NCBI GenBank assembly: GCA_900543515.1
Contig: UQRW01000077.1
Span: forward strand, 1 to 6,355
Length of the DNA stretch: 6,355 nucleotides
Reading direction: 5' to 3'
From: an uncultured Collinsella sp.
GTDB lineage: Bacteria; Actinomycetota; Coriobacteriia; Coriobacteriales; Coriobacteriaceae
Below are positions 1 through 5,817 of the stretch, in pieces; within the stretch, counting starts at the first letter, position 1; each line of letters starts with the position of its first letter. The notes under the pieces are model-generated. The model had not been told where the DNA came from. It worked only from the letters and a program-made list of their open reading frames with translations, and did no database searches. The translations under genes and the position numbers were made by a program.

Positions 1-32
1 ATATATCTTATGTAAGGTTGCTATCTTTAAAC

Positions 33-75
33 AAAGTGGTTGAACGGTGCTTCAATGTGCTGTCCAACCACTTTT
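33..75 (+). terminator. Probable intrinsic terminator of an upstream plus-strand gene
   Basis: A perfect 10-bp inverted repeat (AAAGTGGTTG at 33-42 against CAACCACTTT at 65-74) continues inward past one mismatch (43/64) through seven more pairs to a six-base TTCAAT loop. Three of the inner pairs are G-U. They hold only in plus-strand RNA, because the minus-strand copy would have A-C mismatches there. A short T run (72-75) follows. The simplest reading is the terminator of a gene lying left of the window. A role as a leader hairpin for the DUF1836 gene cannot be excluded. Confidence 0.5.
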
Positions 76-82
76 ACTTAGC

Positions 83-111
83 GGCTATGTGATATGCAAA
101 ACTAGATAACC
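83..111 (+). promoter_or_regulatory. Operator-like element shared with the degV upstream region
   Basis: The 29-bp pattern GGCTAT-N9-AAAACTAGATARCC occurs here on the plus strand and again at 1784-1756 on the minus strand, with 24 of 29 positions identical. Here it overlaps the presumed -35 region and ends five bases before the -10. Its ends form an imperfect dyad (GGCTAT ... ATAACC). The copy at degV is a perfect dyad. A common DNA-binding regulator is the likely explanation. The DUF1836 protein encoded just downstream is an obvious candidate, but that is inference. Confidence 0.5.
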
Positions 112-122
112 TAGAATACAAT
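94..122 (+). promoter_or_regulatory. Candidate promoter of the DUF1836 gene
   Basis: TACAAT at 117-122 is a good -10 hexamer (5/6). The -35 position at 17-bp spacing (94-99, ATGCAA) matches only 3/6, so an activator may be needed or the true start site may differ. The weak -35 region falls inside the element shared with degV (83-111), which would place a regulator directly on this promoter. The call rests on motif matching alone. Confidence 0.35.
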
Positions 123-146
123 ATATAAAACGAACGGAGGCCTCTG

Positions 147-758
147 ATGAACCACGTCAAACATGTTATCCCGATGTCCGATACATCGGTCAGTATTAAG
201 CCGGAGGATATTCAGCCGACGGTGCTGCCGGACGCATTTATTCAGTCCGATATGGTGGGTAAACTCAACGCGTTGAGCCTGCCACGCTATGACCAGCTGC
301 CCAATGTAACGCTCTATCGCGATCAGGTTATTGAATATGTTGCGCTGTGGATGGAGCCGCTTTCGATTTGTGTAGAGCAGCCCGTTATCACGCCATCGAT
401 GATCAATAACTACGTGAAGGTCGGCCTCGTTCCTGCTCCGGTTAAAAAGCAGTATGGACGTGAGCAGATTGCGCGTCTCATCGCCATTTGTATTTTTAAG
501 CAGGTGCTGCCCATCGCTGCGGTTCAGGCACTTTTTAATATTCAGCGCTTGAGCTACGACGCTCCGACGGCTTTCGATTATGTAGTCGATCAACTTGAGG
601 CATCGATTCGTGCAGCGTTTTCCGTCGAGCAGACTCCCGTGCCCGATACCGCACATCAGGTTACGCGCGAGTCACTGCTCGTACGTAGTGCGGTTTCGTC
701 CTTCGTTTCGAAGGCGTACCTGATGAGTTATCTAAAGTTCAATGGGTTTAATAGCTGA
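147..758 (+). CDS. DUF1836 domain protein, putative MerR-like winged-helix regulator
   Basis: A 203-aa cytoplasmic protein with no signal peptide or membrane segment. The ATG at 147 is preceded by a strong GGAGG (136-140) at six-base spacing. Residues about 25-160 fit the DUF1836 family. Residues 81-131 hold the winged-helix-like core: ITPSMINNYVKVGLVP resembles the first helices of MerR proteins, followed by a basic segment (VKKQYGREQIARL) and a hydrophobic helix pair with a conserved-looking FKQVLPIAAVQALFNIQ. The family is uncharacterised but is generally treated as a DNA-binding regulator. The C-terminal 40 residues match nothing I recognise. It converges on degV, with only a shared terminator between them, and the two upstream regions carry the same 29-bp element, so self-regulation plus control of degV is plausible. 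Family assignment is fairly secure; the function is inferred. Confidence 0.85.
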   Translation: MNHVKHVIPMSDTSVSIKPEDIQPTVLPDAFIQSDMVGKLNALSLPRYDQLPNVTLYRDQVIEYVALWMEPLSICVEQPVITPSMINNYVKVGLVPAPVKKQYGREQIARLIAICIFKQVLPIAAVQALFNIQRLSYDAPTAFDYVVDQLEASIRAAFSVEQTPVPDTAHQVTRESLLVRSAVSSFVSKAYLMSYLKFNGFNS

Positions 759-770
759 CCGAGGTATAAA

Positions 771-811
771 ACGGGCGGGATAAAGAGCCACTGGCCCCTT
801 ATCCCGCCCGT
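771..811. terminator. Bidirectional terminator between the DUF1836 gene and degV
   Basis: A perfect 13-bp GC-rich stem (ACGGGCGGGATAA at 771-783, TTATCCCGCCCGT at 799-811) encloses a 15-base loop. A T-rich stretch (GCGTTTGTTT) follows on the plus strand, and TTTTATA follows on the minus strand. It lies between the stop of the DUF1836 gene (758) and the stop of the convergent degV gene (831), so it probably serves both. Confidence 0.85.
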
Positions 812-830
812 GCGTTTGTTTAGTTGGAAA

Positions 831-1697
831 TTATCGGCCCGATGCCACGCCCATGCCGTAGCCGATGATGAGGCCGTGCATCTCGGCATAGTAAGAATCT
901 AGCCCGTTGCAGGGCATGATGATTGTCTTAGAGCTGGGCCAATGCTCCACAATGCGGCTGGCAAGCGCCTGGGCTCCGGCTTCGTTCTCAACGTGATCGA
1001 TGATGACCTCGCCGCCCGTAAAGCCCTCGGCCTCCATGGTGTCGACAATCTTGGTGAGCATCTTCTTTTCGCCACGCGTGTGCCCAACGAGTTCAATTTC
1101 GCCCGCTTCGCTCGCCGTGCCCAAAATGCGGATATTGAGCTTGTTGGCAATAACGCCGGCCGCCTTGGGGATACGTCCGGCCTTCGCAAGGTTTTCGTAA
1201 TTGCACAAACTAAAGAGGATCTTGCTGTTCTGCTCCAAGCTATCGAAATAGGCGCAGGCGTCCTCAAAGGAGACGTCCGGGTTACTTGCAAGATAGCGAT
1301 CAAACAATAAGAATATCAGGTCCATCTTGCCGCCCGCTGCCCGCGAATTGACCAGGTGAATCTGACGGTTGGGCTCTTCGGCAAGCACCATGTCACGTGC
1401 GGTGGCCGCGGCATTGTAGCTTCCCGAGACGCCCTCGGAGATGGGCATGCAGATCGTCTTGTCGGCGAGCTTAAAGAGCTCAGCCCACTCCCCTACGCTT
1501 GGGCAGGAGCTCGATGATGCGCTGGATTCCGATTGAATGGCAACATTGAGCTCGTGAACATCGAGCGAGAGGTCGTCAACGAATTCACGCTCCCCCACTC
1601 GGATCTTAAGGGGTGCAAATGCAAAGGTGGTATGAGGTGCGGTTGGTTGCCAATCGCGAAGATTGCAGCTCGAATCGGAGATAAGTGCCCAGCTCAT
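831..1697 (-). CDS. DegV family fatty-acid-binding protein (FakB-like)
   Basis: A 288-aa soluble protein of normal DegV length. The ATG at 1697 has AAAGGA (1709-1704) six bases upstream. Family landmarks appear in order: the N-terminal DSSCNL at 8-13 (usual D-S-x-x-D/N-L), SSSSCPSVGEW at 61-71 in place of the usual TSQPS-like loop, GVSGSYNAA at 89-97 (the SGTY-type ligand loop), KAGRI at 172-176, and a C-terminal HG at 274-275. In Gram-positive bacteria such proteins (FakB) hold a fatty acid while FakA kinase phosphorylates it to acyl-phosphate for phospholipid synthesis. No FakA gene is visible here, so that role is by family only, and the ligand is unknown. The gene appears to be a single unit with its own promoter and terminator, not part of the nlpC operon. 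The palindromes upstream suggest tight regulation. Confidence 0.88.
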   Translation of the reverse strand: MSWALISDSSCNLRDWQPTAPHTTFAFAPLKIRVGEREFVDDLSLDVHELNVAIQSESSASSSSCPSVGEWAELFKLADKTICMPISEGVSGSYNAAATARDMVLAEEPNRQIHLVNSRAAGGKMDLIFLLFDRYLASNPDVSFEDACAYFDSLEQNSKILFSLCNYENLAKAGRIPKAAGVIANKLNIRILGTASEAGEIELVGHTRGEKKMLTKIVDTMEAEGFTGGEVIIDHVENEAGAQALASRIVEHWPSSKTIIMPCNGLDSYYAEMHGLIIGYGMGVASGR

Positions 1698-1710
1698 TGA
1701 GGGTCCTTTC

Positions 1711-1730
1711 TAATTGTTCCCCAACAATTA
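1711..1730 (-). promoter_or_regulatory. Perfect 8-bp palindrome over the degV transcription start (operator candidate)
   Basis: TAATTGTT at 1711-1718 and AACAATTA at 1723-1730 are exact inverted repeats around CCCC. The palindrome overlaps four bases of the presumed degV -10 (TATAAT, 1732-1727) and covers the expected start site near 1720. That is a classical repressor position. A small leader hairpin is the alternative. Confidence 0.5.
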
Positions 1731-1732
1731 TA
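1727..1732 (-). promoter_or_regulatory. Consensus -10 box of the degV promoter
   Basis: Read on the minus strand, 1732-1727 is TATAAT, a perfect -10 hexamer 29 bases before the degV start codon, preceded by GGC. No convincing -35 exists at 16-18 bp spacing; the 17-bp position, 1755-1750, reads ATCCAA. The adjacent GATGGCTA repeat (1738-1731) and the large inverted repeat further upstream may bind an activator or repressor in place of a good -35. Confidence 0.45.
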
Positions 1733-1751
1733 GCCATCTTTTTGATTGATT

Positions 1752-1788
1752 GGATGGCTATCTAGTTTTGAATACTAGATAGCCATCC
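1752..1788 (-). promoter_or_regulatory. Perfect 15-bp inverted repeat upstream of degV (operator or attenuator candidate)
   Basis: GGATGGCTATCTAGT (1752-1766) and its exact complement (1774-1788) flank a seven-base spacer. On the minus strand neither side is followed by a T run, so it is a poor terminator, and the nlpC terminator already lies at 1811-1850. A third copy of the half-site sits at 1731-1738 (GATGGCTA on the minus strand), directly against the -10. It could bind the same protein or form an alternative hairpin with 1753-1760. The core 1756-1784 is the element shared with the DUF1836 promoter region. Confidence 0.55.
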
Positions 1789-1810
1789 TGATTTTATGGC
1801 AAACGGTAGG

Positions 1811-1850
1811 AAAAAAGAATGGGCCTCGTGACTCAAGATCGCGAGGCCCA
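1811..1850 (-). terminator. Strong intrinsic terminator at the end of the pgsA-nlpC operon
   Basis: On the minus strand, TGGGCCTCG (1850-1842) pairs perfectly with CGAGGCCCA (1828-1820) around a 13-base loop and is followed at once by TTCTTTTTT (1819-1811). It starts 23 bases after the stop codon of the NlpC/P60 gene and separates that operon from degV. Confidence 0.92.
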
Positions 1851-1873
1851 CGTTCGTTCGCTGCAGTAATAAA

Positions 1874-2995
1874 TTAGTAGCGCACGAAAATGTAATTGTT
1901 GTTCATGCCAGCAGCGACGGAGCTGATGATGACGCCCGTTTTGTAGTCGGAAGCATGGATCATCTGACCATTACCGATATAGATGCCTGTATGGTAGGAG
2001 TTAACCACAACATCGCCGGGTTGCGGATCGGACACGCGGGTCCAACCCATGAAGGTGCCGGTGGTGCCCAGGCGGCAGTAGCGGCCCGTGAGGCAATAGC
2101 TTACAAAACCGGAGCAGTCAAAGCTGTTCGGTCCAATGCCGCCCCAGGAATAAGCGTATCCGAGCTTGCTGTAGGCGCGCGAAACAACGGTACCGCCGTC
2201 AACGGACTGGCTCGGTGCGGAAGGCGTCGGAGTCGGAGCGGGCGTCACGGGCTGCGGCGTGGGGGCAGGAGCGGGCGCGGGCGCGGGCGTGTTGCCGCCG
2301 CCGTTGTTGGTCGTACCGCCACCATTGTTGGTGTTCTCGGTCGTACCGGCAGTGTCGTTGCTCACCGTGGCCTTTTCGGCGGTGCTGGCATTGATGCCAG
2401 CCTGAAGCGCGGCGTTGGCCTCGGCCTCGGCAGCAAGCTCGGCCTGCAGCTGTGAATCCAGGGAGTTCACGACACTCTGGGCCTCAGCCTGCTGGGCATT
2501 GAGCTCGTCGACCTTCTTCTGCGTCGCGGCGACGTTCTTCTCCTGCTCGGTCTGCTTATCGGTGAGCTGCTGCTTAAGGTCCTTGACCTCCTGAATGGTC
2601 TGGGCCTGCTTGTCGGAAACCTTGCCGTAGTAGAACAGACGGTTGAGCATGTCGCCCAGATCGTCGACGCCCGTCAGAACCTGAAGGAGACTCAGACCGC
2701 CAGTCTTGTACTCACCGGCAACGTAGCTCGAAAGCTTTGCCTGACCCTCGGCAATCTCTTGCTGCTTTTGCGTGATCTCGCCTGCAGTCTGATCAAGCTC
2801 CTGCGTCTGTGCGGAGAGTTCTTCATGAATTTGCTGGGTTTGGGTGCCAATCTGCTCGAGTTTGGTACGAGCAGCGGCAAGGTCGGATGCGGTATCGGCA
2901 TAGGCCGGAGCCACGAGGCCCAGGCCCAAAACACAAGCGAGGGTTGCCGTTGCAGCGCAGCGTGCCATGTTTCTGTGCGTGTTTGCTGTGCGCAT
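1874..2995 (-). CDS. Secreted coiled-coil NlpC/P60 peptidoglycan hydrolase
   Basis: A 373-aa exported protein. AAAGGAA (3007-3001) lies five bases before the ATG at 2995. Residues 1-33 are a Sec signal peptide: basic start, hydrophobic core TLACVLGLGLVAP, and an AYA|D cleavage site after 33. Residues 34-200 are a long Gln/Glu/Ala-rich coiled coil, interrupted near 98-125 by a conserved-looking segment (GGLSLLQVLTG), as in RipA/PcsB/CwlO-type hydrolases. Residues 212-262 form a flexible Thr/Asn/Gly then Pro/Ala linker. Residues 266-373 are the NlpC/P60 domain with catalytic Cys294 (FDCSGFV), His335 (SYHTGIY) and a third polar residue, His347. Such enzymes cut peptide stems of peptidoglycan, usually the D-Glu to diamino acid bond, and act in cell separation. 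The coiled coil suggests control by a partner such as FtsEX, by analogy. It is the last gene of the operon, 32 bases after apt. Confidence 0.93.
   Translation of the reverse strand: MRTANTHRNMARCAATATLACVLGLGLVAPAYADTASDLAAARTKLEQIGTQTQQIHEELSAQTQELDQTAGEITQKQQEIAEGQAKLSSYVAGEYKTGGLSLLQVLTGVDDLGDMLNRLFYYGKVSDKQAQTIQEVKDLKQQLTDKQTEQEKNVAATQKKVDELNAQQAEAQSVVNSLDSQLQAELAAEAEANAALQAGINASTAEKATVSNDTAGTTENTNNGGGTTNNGGGNTPAPAPAPAPTPQPVTPAPTPTPSAPSQSVDGGTVVSRAYSKLGYAYSWGGIGPNSFDCSGFVSYCLTGRYCRLGTTGTFMGWTRVSDPQPGDVVVNSYHTGIYIGNGQMIHASDYKTGVIISSVAAGMNNNYIFVRY
2232..2345 (-). repeat. Low-complexity repeats encoding the NlpC/P60 protein linker
   Basis: The linker DNA contains three exact tandem GCGGGC hexamers (2271-2288) encoding Ala-Pro repeats, and two imperfect units encoding NNGGG(T/N). 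Tandem repeats of this kind tend to change copy number, so linker length probably varies between strains while the reading frame is kept. Confidence 0.6.
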
Positions 2996-3027
2996 GTAGC
3001 TTCCTTTCCGGTATCTAAGGGTAGCGG

Positions 3028-3558
3028 CTAGTCCACCGTTACCAGGCTAAAGAGCTCAACGTCCTCGTTAGAAGGCGTGAGCTTCTTGCGCGGGTTGAGA
3101 AACGCAAGCTCAAGGATACAACCGTAGCCCACAAGCTTTGCGCCCATATCTCGCACCAGTTTACCTGTTGCCTCGACGGTTCCGCCCGTCGCGACCAAGT
3201 CGTCCAGAATCAACACGGTATCTTTAGAGCTGATAGCATCGGCGTGGATCTCGATAGAATCCGTTCCATACTCGAGCTCGTAGCTCTCGCTCACCGTCTT
3301 GCGCGGCAGTTTGCCCGGCTTACGTGCGGGAACAAAGCCGGCGCCCAGGGCGACGGCTACGGGTACGCCCACCATAAAGCCGCGGGCCTCGGGGCCGACG
3401 ACCTTGGTGATACCCATGCCAGCAAAATGCTCGGCCAGAGCATCCACCATGGCCTTCAGGGCCTCGGGATTGCCAAAGAGCGGTGTAATGTCCTTAAAGA
3501 CGACTCCGGGCTCGGGATAGTCGGGGATATCGACGATATGAGATTCGAAGTCGTACAT
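3028..3558 (-). CDS. apt: Adenine phosphoribosyltransferase
   Basis: Converts adenine plus PRPP to AMP and pyrophosphate in the purine salvage pathway; cytoplasmic, usually a dimer. I chose the ATG at 3558 (176 aa, MYDFESHIVDIPDYPEPG...) because AAAGG (3570-3566) lies seven bases before it and the family normally begins this way. An in-frame ATG at 3573 would add five residues but has no ribosome site. The family signatures are complete: PGVVFKDITPLFG at 17-29, GPEARGF at 55-61, RKPGKLP at 79-85, YELEYG at 93-98 with EIH at 103-105, and the PRPP-binding loop VLILDDLVATGGT at 115-127. It starts 36 bases after the MerR gene and ends 32 bases before nlpC with no terminator on either side, so it is co-transcribed. 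Its place in an envelope and division operon is not functionally explained. Confidence 0.96.
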   Translation of the reverse strand: MYDFESHIVDIPDYPEPGVVFKDITPLFGNPEALKAMVDALAEHFAGMGITKVVGPEARGFMVGVPVAVALGAGFVPARKPGKLPRKTVSESYELEYGTDSIEIHADAISSKDTVLILDDLVATGGTVEATGKLVRDMGAKLVGYGCILELAFLNPRKKLTPSNEDVELFSLVTVD

Positions 3559-3594
3559 GGCGTGACCTTTCATGGATTGCCGGGTGAACGGCGG

Positions 3595-4479
3595 CTATTT
3601 ACCTGCGTTAGCAGACGAGCTGTGCGAGGGAACGACGACCTTAGACGGCTGCACGAGCGACTCGTCGTGCGCGGCAACCGCGGGGACGCTTGCCCCATCG
3701 CTTTTAGCCTTGGTCGATTCGGAACGCGCGATCTCCTCATCGAGAGCATCGATGTCAGCGTCCTCGACCACGGCGTTGAGCGACTCAAAGACACGGTTCT
3801 TAAGGAGCGCGGTGTGCACACCCTCGGTGAGATCGTGCAGCTTCTTAAAAGCGCGCTCGAGCTTGGCGTCGCGCTCGTCATCGGAGGTATCCATGCCGAG
3901 CATACTCACGAGAACCTGCTCAAACATCGAAGACTCGCGGTTTGCCGACGATACGTACTGTCGTAGGTTGCGCGGCTCAATATGGAAGCGCGACAGCTCC
4001 GAGCAGTAACGGATAATCGGAAAATCTCTGCCGTCGACGAGCTCTCGGTTCTGCGGGCTCTTGATGATGCGGATAAGATCGTTCTCGGCAAGGGAGCGGA
4101 TAAACGAAATCTCGACGCCGAGCATATCGGGAATAGTCTCGATGGGATGCAGCTTTTGCTTGGTCTCCTTGGGCTCCGTCTTGAGTGGAACATCGGACAG
4201 CAAGCCCACCTCGTAGGCGAGCGTTGACAGGTCCGTGGCGTTTTCCAAGCGCTGCTTAATCACGTTGAGCGGCATGTAGCGAGTCTTCTGCAAGTGCAGA
4301 ATGACCTCCAGGCGATCAACGTCCTCCTTGGAGTACTGACGGTATCCCTTAGGCGTACGATGAGGGGTAATGAGCCCCTCATCCTCTAGAAATCTTATTT
4401 TTGAGTTCGAAAGATCGGGGTATGCGCCTCGAAGTAGGTTGACGACTTGGCCGATACTCAGATAGTTGCGTTCGGCCAT
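3595..4479 (-). CDS. MerR family transcriptional regulator, FtsR-like
   Basis: A 294-aa DNA-binding protein. Residues 6-80 are a MerR winged helix: LSIGQVVNLL, then KIRFLEDEGLITPHRTPKGYRQYS with the typical RFLE-x-EGLI and GYRxY, then a second helix pair. Residues 112-176 look like a second, degenerate winged helix (ETIPDMLGVEISFIRSLAENDLI), as in the actinobacterial FtsR/Rv1828 family, whose Corynebacterium member activates ftsZ. Residues 200-235 are probably helical, and 240-294 are a Ser/Ala-rich acidic tail that I do not recognise. There is no Cys-based effector site of the metal-sensing MerR type. The ATG at 4479 is only three bases after the FHA gene stop, which indicates translational coupling. 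FHA followed by MerR is also the order in mycobacteria (garA-Rv1828) and corynebacteria (odhI-ftsR), which supports the assignment. Targets here are unknown. Confidence 0.9.
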   Translation of the reverse strand: MAERNYLSIGQVVNLLRGAYPDLSNSKIRFLEDEGLITPHRTPKGYRQYSKEDVDRLEVILHLQKTRYMPLNVIKQRLENATDLSTLAYEVGLLSDVPLKTEPKETKQKLHPIETIPDMLGVEISFIRSLAENDLIRIIKSPQNRELVDGRDFPIIRYCSELSRFHIEPRNLRQYVSSANRESSMFEQVLVSMLGMDTSDDERDAKLERAFKKLHDLTEGVHTALLKNRVFESLNAVVEDADIDALDEEIARSESTKAKSDGASVPAVAAHDESLVQPSKVVVPSHSSSANAGK

Positions 4480-4482
4480 GCC

Positions 4483-4917
4483 CTACTCACCGGTTTCGAT
4501 GCGCTCCGGCGTGCTCTCGTGGTAGATGAGCGTAAACGTACCGATCTGAACGGAAGAACCGTCGTGCAGCGGGGCTGCATTGACGATGGCACCGTCGACC
4601 CAGGTGCCATTGAGCGATCCCAAGTCCTCGATGCGAGCGCCGAGGCCCTCGCGAATAATGCGCGCGTGGCTGCGCGAAACAGTCATGTCGTTGAGGAAGA
4701 TGCCGTTCGCGGGATCGCGGCCGATGGTGGTCACGTCGTCCTCGAGCTCAAAAGCGGCACCCGTCTGCGGACCCTTGACGATGGACAGAACGGGGGCGGT
4801 GATGCGCACGTTGGCCATGAGGTCGGGAACGGTGACGTCGCTTGAAGGCACGCGGAATACGCAGGTAGCGTCAGCAGTCTTATCATTCTGAGGCATATTG
4901 TTAACCATGTTGTCCAT
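4483..4917 (-). CDS. FHA domain protein, GarA/OdhI-like
   Basis: A 144-aa cytoplasmic phosphothreonine-binding protein. I chose the ATG at 4917 because AGGGG (4927-4923) sits five bases before it. A TTG at 4950 extends the frame but has no such site. Residues 40-132 are the FHA domain with its binding residues present: GR at 66-67, SRxH at 81-84 and SLNGT at 101-105. The N-terminal tail carries DATCVFR at 16-22, which lines up with the ETTSVFR phosphorylation motif of mycobacterial GarA. Thr18 would be the acceptor and Ala17 replaces the first Thr. In GarA/OdhI the unphosphorylated protein inhibits 2-oxoglutarate dehydrogenase and glutamate dehydrogenase, and phosphorylation by Ser/Thr kinases makes the tail bind its own FHA domain. 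Coupling to the MerR gene (three-base gap) and the nearby pgsA match the actinobacterial arrangement. The FHA call is secure; the GarA role is inferred. Confidence 0.9.
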   Translation of the reverse strand: MDNMVNNMPQNDKTADATCVFRVPSSDVTVPDLMANVRITAPVLSIVKGPQTGAAFELEDDVTTIGRDPANGIFLNDMTVSRSHARIIREGLGARIEDLGSLNGTWVDGAIVNAAPLHDGSSVQIGTFTLIYHESTPERIETGE

Positions 4918-4983
4918 GACAACCCCTAACTTATCGCGGACGTGCCGCAAATAATGAACCGTACGTAATCATACCCCAACGAA
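4918..4983 (-). other. Short pgsA-FHA intergenic spacer
   Basis: Between the pgsA stop and the FHA start lie 66 bases with no terminator. On the minus strand there is a TATGAT that could serve as a -10, but no acceptable -35 at 16-18 bp. Beyond the AGGGG ribosome site I see only a four-pair GCGG/CCGC hairpin. Read-through from pgsA is the simplest reading, and a weak internal promoter is possible. Confidence 0.3.
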
Positions 4984-5688
4984 TCAGTCTTCGATTTCAG
5001 GGTTCAGAAAGTCGATGTCCTCGTCCTCGGGATGCGCGAGAGCCTGTTTAATGGCCGCTCCGCCCTTAATGGAGTAGATGACAGCCGTGAGCATGGAGAA
5101 GATCACGCCGCCGTACACAAAGAAGATGCCGAGGGGCACCGAGCTTCCGTTGAGGCCCGGGAAGGCCGTGAGGGTTGAAGGTAAAAGATGCAGGCCGTCA
5201 ATAACGGGGAACCCGAGCAGCATGAGCGAGAAGCCGGTCATGAGCAGCGCTGTCGCAATCTTTCCGGGGAAGACGACGTCAATGGGACGAGGGTGGTAAT
5301 GGCGAACGATAAGTGTGCCGATGCCCAGATAGATGTCGCGGCCAATAATGAGCACGCAGACCCAGATGGGAAGCTCGCCGCGGACTACCAGGCCCAACAC
5401 GCCGGTAAACAGCAGTGCACGGTCGCAAATGGGATCCATGACCTTGCCGAGCCACGAGACCGTCTTAGTCATGCGGGCGATCTGACCGTCCATCCAGTCG
5501 GTGGAGGCGGCAACGGCGTAGATTGCGATGGCGATGACGCGATTGTTATCCGTCACAAACAGGTACAGAAATACCAGGGTGAGGATCAGGCGCGTAAAGG
5601 TGATGAAATTGGAGATCGTAAAGATCTTATTCGACGGGTAATCGGAAGTGCCGATAAGCTCCTTTTTGATCTTCTTTTTGATGCCCAC
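4984..5688 (-). CDS. pgsA: CDP-alcohol phosphatidyltransferase, PgsA-like
   Basis: An integral membrane enzyme that moves a phosphatidyl group from CDP-diacylglycerol to an alcohol, most likely glycerol-3-phosphate on the way to phosphatidylglycerol and cardiolipin. I chose the GTG at 5688 (234 aa) because GGGGGAG (5699-5693) precedes it and a likely promoter lies at 5753-5725. The frame stays open to an ATG at 5778 (264 aa) or 5763, but those starts lack a ribosome site. With the GTG start the full family motif spans residues 67-89: D67-G68-x2-A71-R72-x8-G81-x3-D85-x3-D89 (DGQIAR ... GKVMDPICD). About six membrane segments can be seen, near 22-46, 51-62, 90-103, 107-126, 144-162 and 184-206. 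The start is basic (GIKKKIKKE) and the C terminus acidic. The acceptor alcohol cannot be fixed from sequence; an inositol-phosphate acceptor is the main alternative. First gene of the operon. Confidence 0.9.
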   Translation of the reverse strand: MGIKKKIKKELIGTSDYPSNKIFTISNFITFTRLILTLVFLYLFVTDNNRVIAIAIYAVAASTDWMDGQIARMTKTVSWLGKVMDPICDRALLFTGVLGLVVRGELPIWVCVLIIGRDIYLGIGTLIVRHYHPRPIDVVFPGKIATALLMTGFSLMLLGFPVIDGLHLLPSTLTAFPGLNGSSVPLGIFFVYGGVIFSMLTAVIYSIKGGAAIKQALAHPEDEDIDFLNPEIED

Positions 5689-5724
5689 AGGACTCCCCCG
5701 CTGGTTAACAACAAAACTTTCGAT

Positions 5725-5753
5725 ACTATACCCGTTCTGGCGATGTCTATCCA
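5725..5753 (-). promoter_or_regulatory. Candidate promoter of the pgsA operon
   Basis: On the minus strand TATAGT (5730-5725, 5/6 match to -10) lies 17 bases after TGGATA (5753-5748, 4/6 match to -35). Transcription would begin near 5718, about 30 bases before the GTG at 5688 and downstream of the ATG at 5778. If this is right, the longer pgsA start cannot be used from this transcript. Confidence 0.45.
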
Positions 5754-5817
5754 GCGAAGCCATAGAGAGTCCAGACATATGAAGGGTGTTGTCGCAACGT
5801 GAATGTACCGTTTTTAT

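Noticed and set aside
111..656. 181-codon minus-strand open frame antisense to the DUF1836 gene
   Set aside because: No ribosome site or domain; Arg/Asn-rich shadow of a gene with a strong GGAGG and a known family.
1752..1788. Perfect 15-bp hairpin considered as a second nlpC terminator
   Set aside because: No T run follows it on the minus strand, and a complete terminator already exists at 1811-1850. Regulatory use is likelier.
1955..2455. 166-codon plus-strand open frame antisense to the NlpC/P60 gene
   Set aside because: Gly/Arg-rich low-complexity product caused by the Pro/Ala linker on the other strand.
3244..3966. 240-codon plus-strand open frame across apt and the MerR gene
   Set aside because: It lies antisense to two well-supported genes with full family motifs and has no recognisable domain, so it is a shadow frame in GC-rich DNA.
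5188..5802. 204-codon plus-strand open frame antisense to pgsA
   Set aside because: Composition is His/Asp/Gln-rich with no domain; the opposite strand encodes the exact CDP-alcohol phosphatidyltransferase motif.
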